Assembly (NCBI GenBank): GCA_902517795.1
Contig: CABYDR010000003.1
Span: 1 to 63,398 of the forward strand
Direction: 5' to 3'
Source of the DNA: an uncultured Woeseiaceae bacterium
Lineage (GTDB): Bacteria; Pseudomonadota; Gammaproteobacteria; Steroidobacterales; Woeseiaceae
Length of the DNA: 63,398 nt
Of the stretch, positions 8,710 to 17,268 are shown piece after piece (the stretch's first letter is position 1; every line of letters starts with the position of its first letter). The notes under the pieces were generated by a model. That model did not search any database. It was not told where the DNA came from and was given only the letters and a program-made list of their open reading frames with translations. A program made the position numbers and the translations under genes.

Positions 8710-9879
8710 ATGTACAAAGTAAAAATTTTTAATAATATCGCAACTTCGGGTCTAGAAAGATTAGATTCAAATAAGTATCAAATAATAGATGATTTATCAA
8801 AATCCACATCAATTGTTCTTCGCTCACATAAACTCACAGAGGATAATATTCCTCTATCAATTGATGCTATTGGGCGCGCTGGTGCAGGTGTAAATAATAT
8901 CCCAGTTGATGCGATGAGCGATAGAGGTGTCCCTGTTTTTAATGCCCCTGGCGCTAATGCCAATGCTGTAAAGGAACTTACGATAGCTTCTTTACTAATT
9001 GCAGCAAGAAATATCTGTATAGCGAGAGATTATGTACGTTCATTGGATCCACAAAAAATTGATATAAAAAAATCTGTAGAAGCTGGAAAAAAACAATTTG
9101 CAGGAATTGAGCTTCCTGGACGAACATTAGGTGTAGTTGGTCTTGGGTCTATTGGAGTAAGTGTCGCCAACTCAGCACTTGCACTTGGTATGAAAGTTGT
9201 TGGTTTTGATCCAAAAGTCACAATCAATAATGCATGGAAGTTATCTTCAGGAGTTCAGAAGGTTGAATCACTGGAAGAAATATTTAAAAGATCAGATGCT
9301 GTAACAATCCATGTTCCTTTGATTGATGAGACTAAGGATCTGATAAACTCAAAAAGTATCAATCTGCTAAAAAAAGGGTCAATTTTAATTAACTTTTCAA
9401 GAGCAGGAATTGTGAACACAGAAGATATTTTACGGTCACTTGATAGTGATGGATTGAGCTGCTATGTCTGTGATTTTCCTGAACCAAGTATCATGTTTCA
9501 TGAGAAAATAATCGCACTTCCTCATCTTGGCGCATCTACTCATGAAGCTGAAGAAAACTGCGCCATAATGGTCATTGAAAATTTAAAAGACTACCTTGAG
9601 AATGGCAATATTAACTATTCAGTAAACTTTCCAGAGGCAAATATGCCAAGGAATAGTGCTTATCGACTTACAATTGCAAATAAAAACATACCAAACATGG
9701 TTGGACAGATTACAGCCATATTGGCAGCAGAAAATCTCAATATTGAGGATCTTCTGAATAAATCCTCAGGAAGTCTAGCCTACACAATAGTGGATGTTGA
9801 TAAAGAGATATCAAATGATGTTTTGGGTAAAATATCTGATATTGATGGTATTTTGAGGTTAAGATATCTTGGTATTTAA
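8710..9879 (+). CDS. serA: D-3-phosphoglycerate dehydrogenase, short ACT type
   Basis: NAD-dependent 2-hydroxyacid dehydrogenase that most likely oxidises 3-phosphoglycerate in the first step of serine synthesis. The Rossmann motif GVVGLGSIG is at residues 141-149. The catalytic triad is Arg231 (FSRAGIV), Glu258 (DFPEP) and His272 (LPHLGAST). Residues from about 318 form a C-terminal ACT domain (NMVGQITAILAAENLNIEDL), a likely serine-sensing site. At 389 aa it is the compact form without the intervening ASB domain. Its place directly after serC supports the assignment; in Pseudomonas serC is followed directly by pheA, so this gene is an insertion relative to that order. Confidence 0.88.
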   Translation: MYKVKIFNNIATSGLERLDSNKYQIIDDLSKSTSIVLRSHKLTEDNIPLSIDAIGRAGAGVNNIPVDAMSDRGVPVFNAPGANANAVKELTIASLLIAARNICIARDYVRSLDPQKIDIKKSVEAGKKQFAGIELPGRTLGVVGLGSIGVSVANSALALGMKVVGFDPKVTINNAWKLSSGVQKVESLEEIFKRSDAVTIHVPLIDETKDLINSKSINLLKKGSILINFSRAGIVNTEDILRSLDSDGLSCYVCDFPEPSIMFHEKIIALPHLGASTHEAEENCAIMVIENLKDYLENGNINYSVNFPEANMPRNSAYRLTIANKNIPNMVGQITAILAAENLNIEDLLNKSSGSLAYTIVDVDKEISNDVLGKISDIDGILRLRYLGI

Positions 9880-9950
9880 TTAAATTAATAATTTTATTAT
9901 CAAATACAATATGTTAGCTTTGCTTCTTTTACTGAAATCAAATTATAGAT

Positions 9951-11063
9951 ATGAGCAATAAAAAAGAAAACACAAAGCCTATAATCCTTCAAAAAACTAG
10001 GGATAAAATTGATTCAATTGATGAAAAAATACAAAAATTAATCAATGAAAGAGCTTCACTCGCAAAAAAAATTGGTTTAACAAAAGAAAAAAACGGATCA
10101 TCAACTGATTACTATAGACCTGAACGAGAAGCAGATGTTTTAAACTCAGTTCAAAAAAGAAATAAAGGACCTATTCATAATGAGGAAATGGTTCGTTTGT
10201 TTAGAGAGATTATGTCAGCTTGTCTTGCGCAACAAGAACCCTTAAAAATAGGTTTTCTAGGTCCTGAAGGCACGTTCACGCAAGCAGCGGTTTATAAACA
10301 TTTTGGTCATTCTGTAAAAGCGCTCCCATTTGGCGCCATAGATGAGGTGTTTCAAGAAGTGGAGAGCAATGTCGCTGATTTTGGTGTTGTCCCAATTGAA
10401 AACTCTACAGAAGGGACAGTGAATAATACTCTAGATATGTTTGTCTCATCACCGCTAAAGATTTGCGGTGAAGTAGAGCTAAAAATCAATCATCATCTAA
10501 TAGGAAAAATGGGCAATATTAGAAACATTCAGCGCATATGTGCTCATGAACAAGCCTTATCACAGTGTCGAGGCTGGATTAGAGAGCATCTCAGAGACGT
10601 TGAATTAGTTGGAGTAAGCAGCAATGCAGCTGGCGCAAGAAGAGCGAGAGATGAAGATGGAACAGCAGCTATTGGAAGTGAGATTGCAAGTGATATCTAT
10701 GATCTTAATATTCTTACAAAAAACATTGAAGATCGTCCAGACAATGCCACAAGATTCTTAGTTGTTGGCAGAAATGTAATTTCCAAGAGTGGCAATGATA
10801 AAACCTCAATCCTTATTTCAAATGATGATACAAAAACTGGGTCTGGAGTTCTCTATTCAATGCTAGAGCCATTCTCCCAGAATAAAATTAATATAACCAG
10901 AATAGAATCCAGGCCGTCTCATAAAAAAAATTGGGATTATGTATTTTTTCTTGATTTGGATGGCCATATAGATGACCCAGTATTAGCAAGTTCACTTAAA
11001 TCAGTCGAAAAAAATTGCTCATTATTTAGGGTGCTTGGGTCATACCCAAAAGCAATTGATTAA
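9951..11063 (+). CDS. pheA: bifunctional chorismate mutase/prephenate dehydratase (P-protein)
   Basis: Converts chorismate to prephenate and then to phenylpyruvate for phenylalanine synthesis. Residues 10-100 form an AroQ-type chorismate mutase helix bundle (RDKIDSIDEKIQKLINERA). Residues 103-285 form the dehydratase, with IGFLGPEGTFTQAA, VPIENSTEGTVNNTLD and the catalytic threonine of DNATRFLVV. Residues 293-365 form an ACT domain with the ESRPS phenylalanine-binding motif, so feedback inhibition by phenylalanine is expected. At 370 aa it has normal length. aroA follows 12 bases later. No prephenate dehydrogenase or hisC lies here, unlike in Pseudomonas. Confidence 0.96.
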   Translation: MSNKKENTKPIILQKTRDKIDSIDEKIQKLINERASLAKKIGLTKEKNGSSTDYYRPEREADVLNSVQKRNKGPIHNEEMVRLFREIMSACLAQQEPLKIGFLGPEGTFTQAAVYKHFGHSVKALPFGAIDEVFQEVESNVADFGVVPIENSTEGTVNNTLDMFVSSPLKICGEVELKINHHLIGKMGNIRNIQRICAHEQALSQCRGWIREHLRDVELVGVSSNAAGARRARDEDGTAAIGSEIASDIYDLNILTKNIEDRPDNATRFLVVGRNVISKSGNDKTSILISNDDTKTGSGVLYSMLEPFSQNKINITRIESRPSHKKNWDYVFFLDLDGHIDDPVLASSLKSVEKNCSLFRVLGSYPKAID

Positions 11064-11075
11064 AACAACTCAAGA

Positions 11076-12377
11076 ATGAATTTTTACATAGAACCATCAG
11101 AAAACCTATCAGGCGAAATAGAGATTCCTGGTGACAAATCTATATCTCATAGGGCCGTAATATTTGGCTCTTTGGCTAGCGGTGTCTCTGAATTTACAAA
11201 TTTTCTTTCTGGCGAAGATTGTCTTGCGACCTTAAGCGCATTTAAAAAAATGGGTGTCTACACTAATTTGAGTGATGATAAACTCATAATACATGGTGTT
11301 GGCATAAATGGTCTCAATAAAGCATCTGAGGCATTGTATCTAGGTAATTCAGGAACATCTGCTAGATTGTTGGTCGGTTTATTGGGAGTACAAAAATTTG
11401 AATCCACTATTGAGGGTGATAAGTCACTCAGCGGAAGACCAATGAATAGAGTGCTGGATCCACTTGGAAAAATGGGTGCTAATATCCAAAGCAAGAATGG
11501 AAAACTTCCCATTCATATCAAATCAGTAAATAAGGTATCAAGTATTAACTATTCACTGCCAGTAGCAAGCGCACAAGTTAAGTCCTCACTAATTCTTGCT
11601 TCGATATATGCTGATTCTCAATCTAAAATTAAAGAGAAATGGGTTACTAGAGATCATACTGAGAGGATGATGAAGTCAATGGGTTACCCGGTTTCAGTTA
11701 CCGATAAGATTATTTCAATGGAAGGCAAGGGAAAATTAAATCCAATTAAATTAAATATACCAGGAGATTTTTCTTCATCTGTATTTTTAATTGTTGCTTG
11801 TTTGATAACTCCTAATTCATCAATACTAATAAAAAATGTTGGTATTAATTCAACAAGAGTAGGTTTTCTTCATATTGCAAAGATGATGGGAGCGAACATT
11901 CATATACACAATAAAAGAATGGAGGGCTATGAATCCTTAGCTGATATTAATGTCAAAACATCATCACTTCAATCAATTCAAATTGAAGACAGTGATCTCG
12001 TTTCTCTATCAATTGATGAGTTTCCCGCTATATTTATTCTTGCTGCAAACGCAATTGGAACGAGTACATTCAAAGGCATTAAAGAATTGAGAGTCAAAGA
12101 GAGCGACAGAATATCCTCAATGGCAATAGGTTTAAAGAAGTTAGGGATAAATACAGTTGAGTTTGAAGATGGTATACAAATTGAAGGAGGAAGACTTGAT
12201 GGAGGTAATATTGAATGTTTTGGTGATCATAGGGTTGCTATGTCTTTCGCTGTTGCTGGCGCTTCAGCTAAGAATGCGATAAAAGTCAATAATGTTGAAT
12301 CTGTAGATACATCTTTTCCTTCTTTTTTAGATTGTATTAAAAAAATAGGTATTTGCGTTAACACCAACAAGGAATAA
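11076..12377 (+). CDS. aroA: 3-phosphoshikimate 1-carboxyvinyltransferase (EPSP synthase)
   Basis: Joins shikimate-3-phosphate and phosphoenolpyruvate in the sixth step of the shikimate pathway. Signature stretches are GDKSISHRAVIFGSLA near the N-terminus, YLGNSGTSARLLVGLL near residue 90, the RVKESDRI motif and the C-terminal CFGDHRVAMSFAVA. At 433 aa it is a free-standing enzyme, not the TyrA-AroA fusion found in Pseudomonas. It is translated in line with pheA, and its stop codon lies immediately before the inferred cmk start, consistent with coupling. Confidence 0.96.
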   Translation: MNFYIEPSENLSGEIEIPGDKSISHRAVIFGSLASGVSEFTNFLSGEDCLATLSAFKKMGVYTNLSDDKLIIHGVGINGLNKASEALYLGNSGTSARLLVGLLGVQKFESTIEGDKSLSGRPMNRVLDPLGKMGANIQSKNGKLPIHIKSVNKVSSINYSLPVASAQVKSSLILASIYADSQSKIKEKWVTRDHTERMMKSMGYPVSVTDKIISMEGKGKLNPIKLNIPGDFSSSVFLIVACLITPNSSILIKNVGINSTRVGFLHIAKMMGANIHIHNKRMEGYESLADINVKTSSLQSIQIEDSDLVSLSIDEFPAIFILAANAIGTSTFKGIKELRVKESDRISSMAIGLKKLGINTVEFEDGIQIEGGRLDGGNIECFGDHRVAMSFAVAGASAKNAIKVNNVESVDTSFPSFLDCIKKIGICVNTNKE

Positions 12378-12378
12378 T

Positions 12379-13062
12379 ATAATCAGTAAAAATACAATTC
12401 CAATCATTACAATCGATGGGCCAAGTGGGTCTGGGAAGGGAACTATTTCAAGAAAATTAGCTTCGATTCTATGTTGGAATATTCTTGATAGTGGCGCAAT
12501 CTATCGTGTAGTTGCTTTCTGTGCGAAAGAAAATAACCTTCATATGTCAGATGAATTGAATATTAGAAAGCTCATTAAAAATACGACCATAATATTTAAA
12601 CTGGATAGTTCGTATAAACAAAAAATAATCATAAATAGAAAAGATGCAAGTGAAGATATTAGATCAGAAGAGTGTGGTACCAATGCCTCAATAATTGCAA
12701 AACACGAAGGAATAAGAAACGATATGATCGCTCTTCAGAGGCATTTTTTAAAAAAACCAGGATTAATTGCTGATGGAAGAGATATGGGTACAGTGGTATT
12801 TTCTGACTCAAAAATGAAGGTATTCTTAACTGCTGATATAGATGTGCGTGCTAAAAGAAGATACAAAGAGTTGAAAGAAAAAGGTATAAATGTTAGCCTA
12901 GCGGCCGTTTTAAATGATATGAAGATACGTGATAAGCAGGACAAAGAACGTAAACATGGTCCTTTAACTATGGCCCATGATTCGATCTTAGTTGACTCAA
13001 CGAATAAATCGATTGATATAGTTGTTTCAGAGATACTCAAATATTACAAAAAAATGTATTAA
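12379..13062 (+). CDS. cmk: cytidylate kinase, non-canonical start codon
   Basis: Phosphorylates CMP and dCMP. The first ATG in frame (12544) would remove the ATP-binding P-loop GPSGSGKGT, which is encoded at about 12418-12444 in the same frame. The frame is open back to a TAG at 12346, but contains no ATG, GTG or TTG before the P-loop. An AAGGA Shine-Dalgarno at 12369-12373 lies at the right distance from ATA (12379) or ATC (12382). Starting there gives 227 aa, matching E. coli Cmk in length. Later family motifs are intact: LDSGAIYRVVA, GLIADGRDMGTVVF and DSTNKSI. A sequencing error at the start codon is the alternative. The gene call is firm, the exact start is not. Confidence 0.88.
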   Translation: MISKNTIPIITIDGPSGSGKGTISRKLASILCWNILDSGAIYRVVAFCAKENNLHMSDELNIRKLIKNTTIIFKLDSSYKQKIIINRKDASEDIRSEECGTNASIIAKHEGIRNDMIALQRHFLKKPGLIADGRDMGTVVFSDSKMKVFLTADIDVRAKRRYKELKEKGINVSLAAVLNDMKIRDKQDKERKHGPLTMAHDSILVDSTNKSIDIVVSEILKYYKKMY

Positions 13063-13117
13063 TTTAAAGCTAAGCATAAACCTGCCAAACAGGATATTTG
13101 GTAATTATTAATAACCG

Positions 13118-13147
13118 TTGCACTCAATGGATTCTATGCAGCATAAA
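13118..13147 (+). promoter_or_regulatory. possible rpsA promoter
   Basis: TTGCAC (13118-13123) and CATAAA (13142-13147) are separated by 18 bases and lie 34 bases before the rpsA ATG. Ribosomal protein S1 genes often have a private promoter inside the cmk-rpsA gap. The match to sigma-70 consensus is only moderate. Confidence 0.3.
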
Positions 13148-13180
13148 AGAGGTCATCTCAGGATCTCGGGACAGTAAATC

Positions 13181-14854
13181 ATGACAGAATCATTCGCTTC
13201 ATTATTCGAAGAAACCTTCGCAAGTCAAACCATCAAAACAGGCACGATCATTAAAGGCACTATTATTGCTATTGATAGTGAATTTGTAACTGTGAATGCA
13301 GGACTAAAATCAGAGGCTATTATCCCACTCTCTCAATTTGGGTCAGAAAAAAATGACATTAACATTGGTGAAGAGATAGAGGTATCTTTAGATTCATTTG
13401 AGGATGGATTTGGTGAAACGAAATTATCAAGAGAAAAAGCACTTAGGGCAAGAAGCTGGATAAATCTTCAAGAATCACATGATGAAGATAAAGTTATTAA
13501 CGGTTTTATTAGTGGACGAGTTAAAGGTGGCTTTACTGTTGAGATTGATGGTATTAGGGCTTTTCTTCCAGGTTCACTAGTTGATGTAAGACCAGTTCGA
13601 GATCCCTCGTATCTTGAAGGGAAGACAGTAGAACTCAAGGTTATTAAAGTAGATAAGCAGAGAAATAATGTTGTTGTATCCAGAAAAGCTGTTGTAGAGA
13701 CTGAGTATAGCGAAGAAAGAAGTCAGCTACTGGAAAATATAAAAGAAGGCTCAAAAGCTAAAGGGATCATCAAAAATTTAACTGATTATGGAGCTTTTGT
13801 TGATTTGGGTGGCATCGATGGCCTTCTTCATATAACAGATATGGCATGGAAGAGAGTTAAGCATCCATCAGAATTAGTCAACATCGGGGACGAAATAGAT
13901 GTTGTGGTACTCAAATATGAAAAAGACAAACAAAGAGTATCATTAGGAATGAAGCAACTTGGCAAAGATCCATGGCATGAAATACAAGATCGTTACCCGT
14001 TACAAAAGAAACTGAAAGGTAAAATTACAAATATTGCTGATTATGGATGTTTTGTTGAAATCGAAGAGGGTGTCGAGGGTCTGGTGCATGTTTCTGAGAT
14101 GGATTGGACGAATAAAAATGTCAATCCGTCAAAAATAGTTGTAGTTGGTCAGGAAGTTGAAGTGATGGTCCTTGAAATTGATGAAAGTAGAAGACGAATC
14201 TCACTTGGGATAAAACAATGCCAAACAAATCCATGGGCAGAGTTTTCATCAAAGGTAAGTAAGGGTGACCGTGTGTCAGGTCAGATTAAATCAATCACTG
14301 ACTTTGGTATATTTATTGGATTAGATGGAGGCATTGATGGTCTTGTTCATCTATCTGATATTTCATGGGATAACACCGATGAAGAGTCAATAAGAAATTA
14401 TAAAAAAGGACAAGACATAGAAGCAATCGTACTCGCAATAGATACAGATCGAGAGAGAATATCATTAGGAATCAAGCAATTAGATGATGATCCTTTTTCT
14501 AATTGGATAAGTGAAAATCCTAAAGGTTCTATTGTTAAAGTGAGAGTGTCTGAAATTGATAGCAAAAATGTAACTGTGAAAATTACAGAAGATATTAGTG
14601 GAATAATTCATATCTCAGAATTATCAGTTGAAAAAGTTGATGATGCCAGGTCATTCGTAAAAATTGATGAAGAGCTTGAAGCTAAAATTATTTCAATAGA
14701 TAAAAAAACAAGATCAATTTCACTTTCCATCAAAGCTAAGGAAGAGCAAGATGAAAAAATTGCATTAGATAGTTATCAATCAGACTCTTCTGCTATATCA
14801 TCAGGCTCAACAACATTGGGTGAGTTATTAAAAGAAAAAATGGAAGACAAATAA
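13181..14854 (+). CDS. rpsA: 30S ribosomal protein S1
   Basis: S1 holds mRNA on the 30S subunit and is needed for translation of mRNAs with weak Shine-Dalgarno sequences, which are common in this window. The 557 aa hold six S1/OB-fold repeats, beginning at about residues 20, 105, 190, 275, 362 and 448. Repeats 3-5 are the most alike ([56 protein letters not shown]). This is the normal gammaproteobacterial length and domain count. It follows cmk and precedes ihfB, the standard order. Confidence 0.97.
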   Translation: MTESFASLFEETFASQTIKTGTIIKGTIIAIDSEFVTVNAGLKSEAIIPLSQFGSEKNDINIGEEIEVSLDSFEDGFGETKLSREKALRARSWINLQESHDEDKVINGFISGRVKGGFTVEIDGIRAFLPGSLVDVRPVRDPSYLEGKTVELKVIKVDKQRNNVVVSRKAVVETEYSEERSQLLENIKEGSKAKGIIKNLTDYGAFVDLGGIDGLLHITDMAWKRVKHPSELVNIGDEIDVVVLKYEKDKQRVSLGMKQLGKDPWHEIQDRYPLQKKLKGKITNIADYGCFVEIEEGVEGLVHVSEMDWTNKNVNPSKIVVVGQEVEVMVLEIDESRRRISLGIKQCQTNPWAEFSSKVSKGDRVSGQIKSITDFGIFIGLDGGIDGLVHLSDISWDNTDEESIRNYKKGQDIEAIVLAIDTDRERISLGIKQLDDDPFSNWISENPKGSIVKVRVSEIDSKNVTVKITEDISGIIHISELSVEKVDDARSFVKIDEELEAKIISIDKKTRSISLSIKAKEEQDEKIALDSYQSDSSAISSGSTTLGELLKEKMEDK

Positions 14855-14946
14855 TTATTTGTATGATCATCTAGAGTAGTTATAATTAAAATTAATACAT
14901 AAGATAAATGTATAGATAAATGGCTACTACAAGGTAAATATTGAAA

Positions 14947-15258
14947 ATGACAAAATCTGAAGTTATTGAAAAGATATCAATAAAGCAAACGCATCTTCCA
15001 GTAAAAGATGTTGAACTATCAATTAAGCACATCCTCACCCTGATGAGCGATACATTATCAAAAGGAGATAGAATCGAAATTCGAGGCTTCGGAAGCTTTT
15101 CGCTTCACTACAGGCCATCAAGAATTGGTAGAAATCCTAAAACTGGTGAATCTGTTTCCTTGTCAGAAAAATATGTCCCACATTTTAAACCTGGAAAAGA
15201 CCTCAAGCAAAAGGTTAATAAAAGTAGGGAGCATTCAATTCAAATTCAATCAAGTTAA
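14947..15258 (+). CDS. ihfB: integration host factor subunit beta
   Basis: DNA-bending HU/IHF family protein that pairs with IhfA. The sequence [11 protein letters not shown] is followed by the beta-arm region with [24 protein letters not shown] and the C-terminal [11 protein letters not shown], all diagnostic of the beta subunit. ATG 14947 aligns with E. coli IhfB, but a TTG at 14941 is better spaced from the AAGG at 14931-14934, so two extra residues are possible. A short polar tail of about ten residues extends beyond E. coli IhfB. The alpha subunit gene lies in the same window, about 10 kb downstream. Confidence 0.95.
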   Translation: MTKSEVIEKISIKQTHLPVKDVELSIKHILTLMSDTLSKGDRIEIRGFGSFSLHYRPSRIGRNPKTGESVSLSEKYVPHFKPGKDLKQKVNKSREHSIQIQSS

Positions 15259-15321
15259 TAGTTATGCAAAAAATTTCAAAAACTTGGCAATCATCAGTAA
15301 AAACAATGAATTGATAACATC

Positions 15322-15618
15322 ATGATTGTGAGGTTCATAGGAATAGTCTCTATTGTTTGTGTTTTTATTCTGGTCATATGGTTTAATTTTCTCAATCCTG
15401 AAATTATCTCGATTAACTTTAATATTTTTCAATTTACATCTAAAGCAAGTATAGTTTTCTCACTTATATTTCTTTGTGGATGGTTTTTTGGTATCACCTG
15501 TTGCTCTTATTACATTTTCAGATTATTAAATGAAAAAAGAATTTTATCATCAAGATTAGCCTCATATAAGAATGAAATTACTTCATTACGAAAAAAACCA
15601 TTAGATAATGCCAACTGA
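15322..15618 (+). CDS. lapA: LapA-family inner membrane protein
   Basis: Small membrane protein (98 aa) of the LapA/DUF1049 family, which works with LapB in lipopolysaccharide assembly. Two hydrophobic segments are visible, at about residues 4-22 (FIGIVSIVCVFILVIWFNF) and 42-66 (SIVFSLIFLCGWFFGITCC). A short charged coiled coil at the C-terminus follows. The sequence is divergent, so the call rests partly on the position between ihfB and lapB. The last 11 bases overlap the start of lapB. Confidence 0.8.
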   Translation: MIVRFIGIVSIVCVFILVIWFNFLNPEIISINFNIFQFTSKASIVFSLIFLCGWFFGITCCSYYIFRLLNEKRILSSRLASYKNEITSLRKKPLDNAN

Positions 15619-16804
15619 ATCAACTTTTATACTAGCCTCTATTTTTATTATCCTTGCTGCAACTGGCTGGGCTCTTGGATATTTTGGAGAAAGAGATGAC
15701 CAGCCACCTTTAAATATTGACTATCTTAAGGGTCTCAATTTTTTGCTTAATGAACAGACTGATAAAGCAGTTGAGCATTTTTTAAAGATGGTAAGAGTAG
15801 ACAATACTACGATCGAAACCCATTTTGCTCTCGGTAATTTATTTAGAAAAAGAGGTGAAGTAAATAGAGCGATAAGAATTCACCAAAATATTATTGCTAG
15901 ACCTGATATATCATGTGAACAAAGAGATCAGGCTTTTTATTCTCTTGCCAAGGACTATCACCATGCTGGGCTTCTAGATAGAGCTGAGGTTCTCTTTAGG
16001 CGATTGTCAGTGGATTCACTCTTTCAAACACAATCACTATATTCTTTAACTGAAATTTATGAAATAGAAGGAGAATGGAAAAAGTGTATTAATTGTTCCG
16101 AAAAATTAGCAAAAGTTACAAGAAAATCCTTCGACCTCCAAATCTCACATTATCTTTGCGAGCTCGCAGAGATTGCAGTCACCAATGGTGATGTAAAAAA
16201 AAGCTTAGAATTTATTGGCTCTGCAAAAAAATTAAAAACCATGACCCGGAGAACAGATCTGGTTAAAGCAAAATGCGAGAAACTAAGAAAGAGGTATACA
16301 AATGCAATAAAAATATACAGGGATATAATCCAAAACAGCGCTTATTTAATTACTGAAGCGCTTCCAGAGCTTGTAGATCTGCATGAACAATTAATAAGTT
16401 TAGACGAACTCAATGAGTTTATTAATAAAATAAGACAAAGTAATCAAAAATTGTCCAGAGATATAGGATATACAGTCATAATTAATAATATATATGATGT
16501 ATCTTCGCTTAATGATTGTGTAAATAGTTATATAGAAAATGATAGTACCTTAAAGGAGTTTCTTGGTATCTCGCATGATAAAAAGGATAAGCTAAAGATA
16601 GAAACTATATCTTTAGACAGGATAAGGCTTAGCCTTTCTAAATTGGCCCGCTCAACATCAAGATATCAGTGTGAATCATGTGGCTTTTCAAGTCAGAAAC
16701 TACTTTGGCTGTGCCCAAGTTGCAAACAATGGGAGACACAGAGGCCTTTTTCGAATGTTCAGTTTGATTCAATACTTCAGAGGATGCCATTAATAAGTGA
16801 TTAG
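15608..16804 (+). CDS. lapB: LapB (YciM), lipopolysaccharide assembly protein B
   Basis: LapB is a membrane-anchored TPR protein that controls LpxC turnover by FtsH and so sets lipopolysaccharide output. The 398 aa begin with one membrane helix (about 6-24), followed by stacked TPR repeats (for example LKGLNFLLNEQTDKAVEHFLKMV, ALGNLFRKRGEVNRAIRIHQ, YSLAKDYHHAGLLDRAEVLF). The protein ends in a rubredoxin-like zinc or iron knuckle, CESCGF...LCPSCKQW, near residue 355-375. Both the TPR stack and the two CxxC pairs are hallmarks of the family. pyrF, a frequent downstream neighbour, is not present here. Confidence 0.93.
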   Translation: MPTESTFILASIFIILAATGWALGYFGERDDQPPLNIDYLKGLNFLLNEQTDKAVEHFLKMVRVDNTTIETHFALGNLFRKRGEVNRAIRIHQNIIARPDISCEQRDQAFYSLAKDYHHAGLLDRAEVLFRRLSVDSLFQTQSLYSLTEIYEIEGEWKKCINCSEKLAKVTRKSFDLQISHYLCELAEIAVTNGDVKKSLEFIGSAKKLKTMTRRTDLVKAKCEKLRKRYTNAIKIYRDIIQNSAYLITEALPELVDLHEQLISLDELNEFINKIRQSNQKLSRDIGYTVIINNIYDVSSLNDCVNSYIENDSTLKEFLGISHDKKDKLKIETISLDRIRLSLSKLARSTSRYQCESCGFSSQKLLWLCPSCKQWETQRPFSNVQFDSILQRMPLISD

Positions 16805-16817
16805 ATTATTGAGAAGA

Positions 16818-16893
16818 TGGCTCCCCGGGCCGGACTCGAACCAGCGACAAATTGATTAACAGTCAACTGCTCTACCAACTGAGCTACCGGGGA
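16818..16893 (-). tRNA. tRNA-Asn (anticodon GTT)
   Basis: Cloverleaf on the minus strand: the acceptor TCCCCGG pairs with CCGGGGA, the D-arm reads AGCTCAGTTGGTAGAGC, and the anticodon loop is CTGTTAA between GTTGA and TCAAT. The T-loop is TTCGAGT, the discriminator is G, and CCA is encoded at 16820-16818. It lies 3' of the aspC-type gene on the same strand and converges with lapB. Confidence 0.96.
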
Positions 16894-16974
16894 ATATATC
16901 TATAACTTGAGTGGAATTCTGATTCAGCAACTAATACAAGTCAAGCATTGAGAGAAATTATTAATAACATAAAT

Positions 16975-17268
16975 TTATTCAATTGCTTTAGTTATTCGAT
17001 CAGTTGCTTTTTTCAATTCAATCATTGAGCAAGCGTATGATAACCTAATATAACCTGGAGCACCAAAAGGTGTTCCTGGTACAACTACTACACCAGCTTT
17101 ATTAAGAATTAAAGCCGCAAGTTCGATATCATTTTTAAGATTATTTGATTGAATTGCTTTGTCTACTCTAGGAAATGCGTAGAAAGCTCCATCCGCATTA
17201 TTACACTCAAACCCTGGTATTTTATTTAGCGCTTTTATAATAAAGTCATTCCTTTTTTTTGTATTCAA
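16975..17268 (-). CDS. aspC: aspartate aminotransferase, C-terminal part (frameshifted)
   Basis: This frame encodes the last ~90 residues of the same aminotransferase whose first 302 residues are encoded at 17246-18154. It includes the small-domain sequence NADGAFYAFPRVD and the substrate-carboxylate arginine in GYIRLSYA. Read alone it has a TTG at 17268 but no Shine-Dalgarno and no independent function. Removing one A from the A8 tract at 17253-17260 joins both parts into a 392-residue enzyme of normal length. Either this is a sequencing or assembly error, or a real frameshift perhaps rescued by transcriptional slippage. Confidence 0.8.
   Translation of the reverse strand: MNTKKRNDFIIKALNKIPGFECNNADGAFYAFPRVDKAIQSNNLKNDIELAALILNKAGVVVVPGTPFGAPGYIRLSYACSMIELKKATDRITKAIE

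Noticed and set aside
9911-9961. A 16-codon ORF before pheA with a Leu-rich start (Met-Leu-Ala then five Leu)
   Set aside because: It looks like a leader peptide, but it has no Phe codons, overlaps the pheA start, and there is no terminator hairpin between it and pheA. Leucine control of pheA would make no sense.
13081-13093. CCTG-CCAAA-CAGG mini-hairpin after cmk
   Set aside because: A four-pair stem with no T-tract; not enough for a terminator or a regulatory call.
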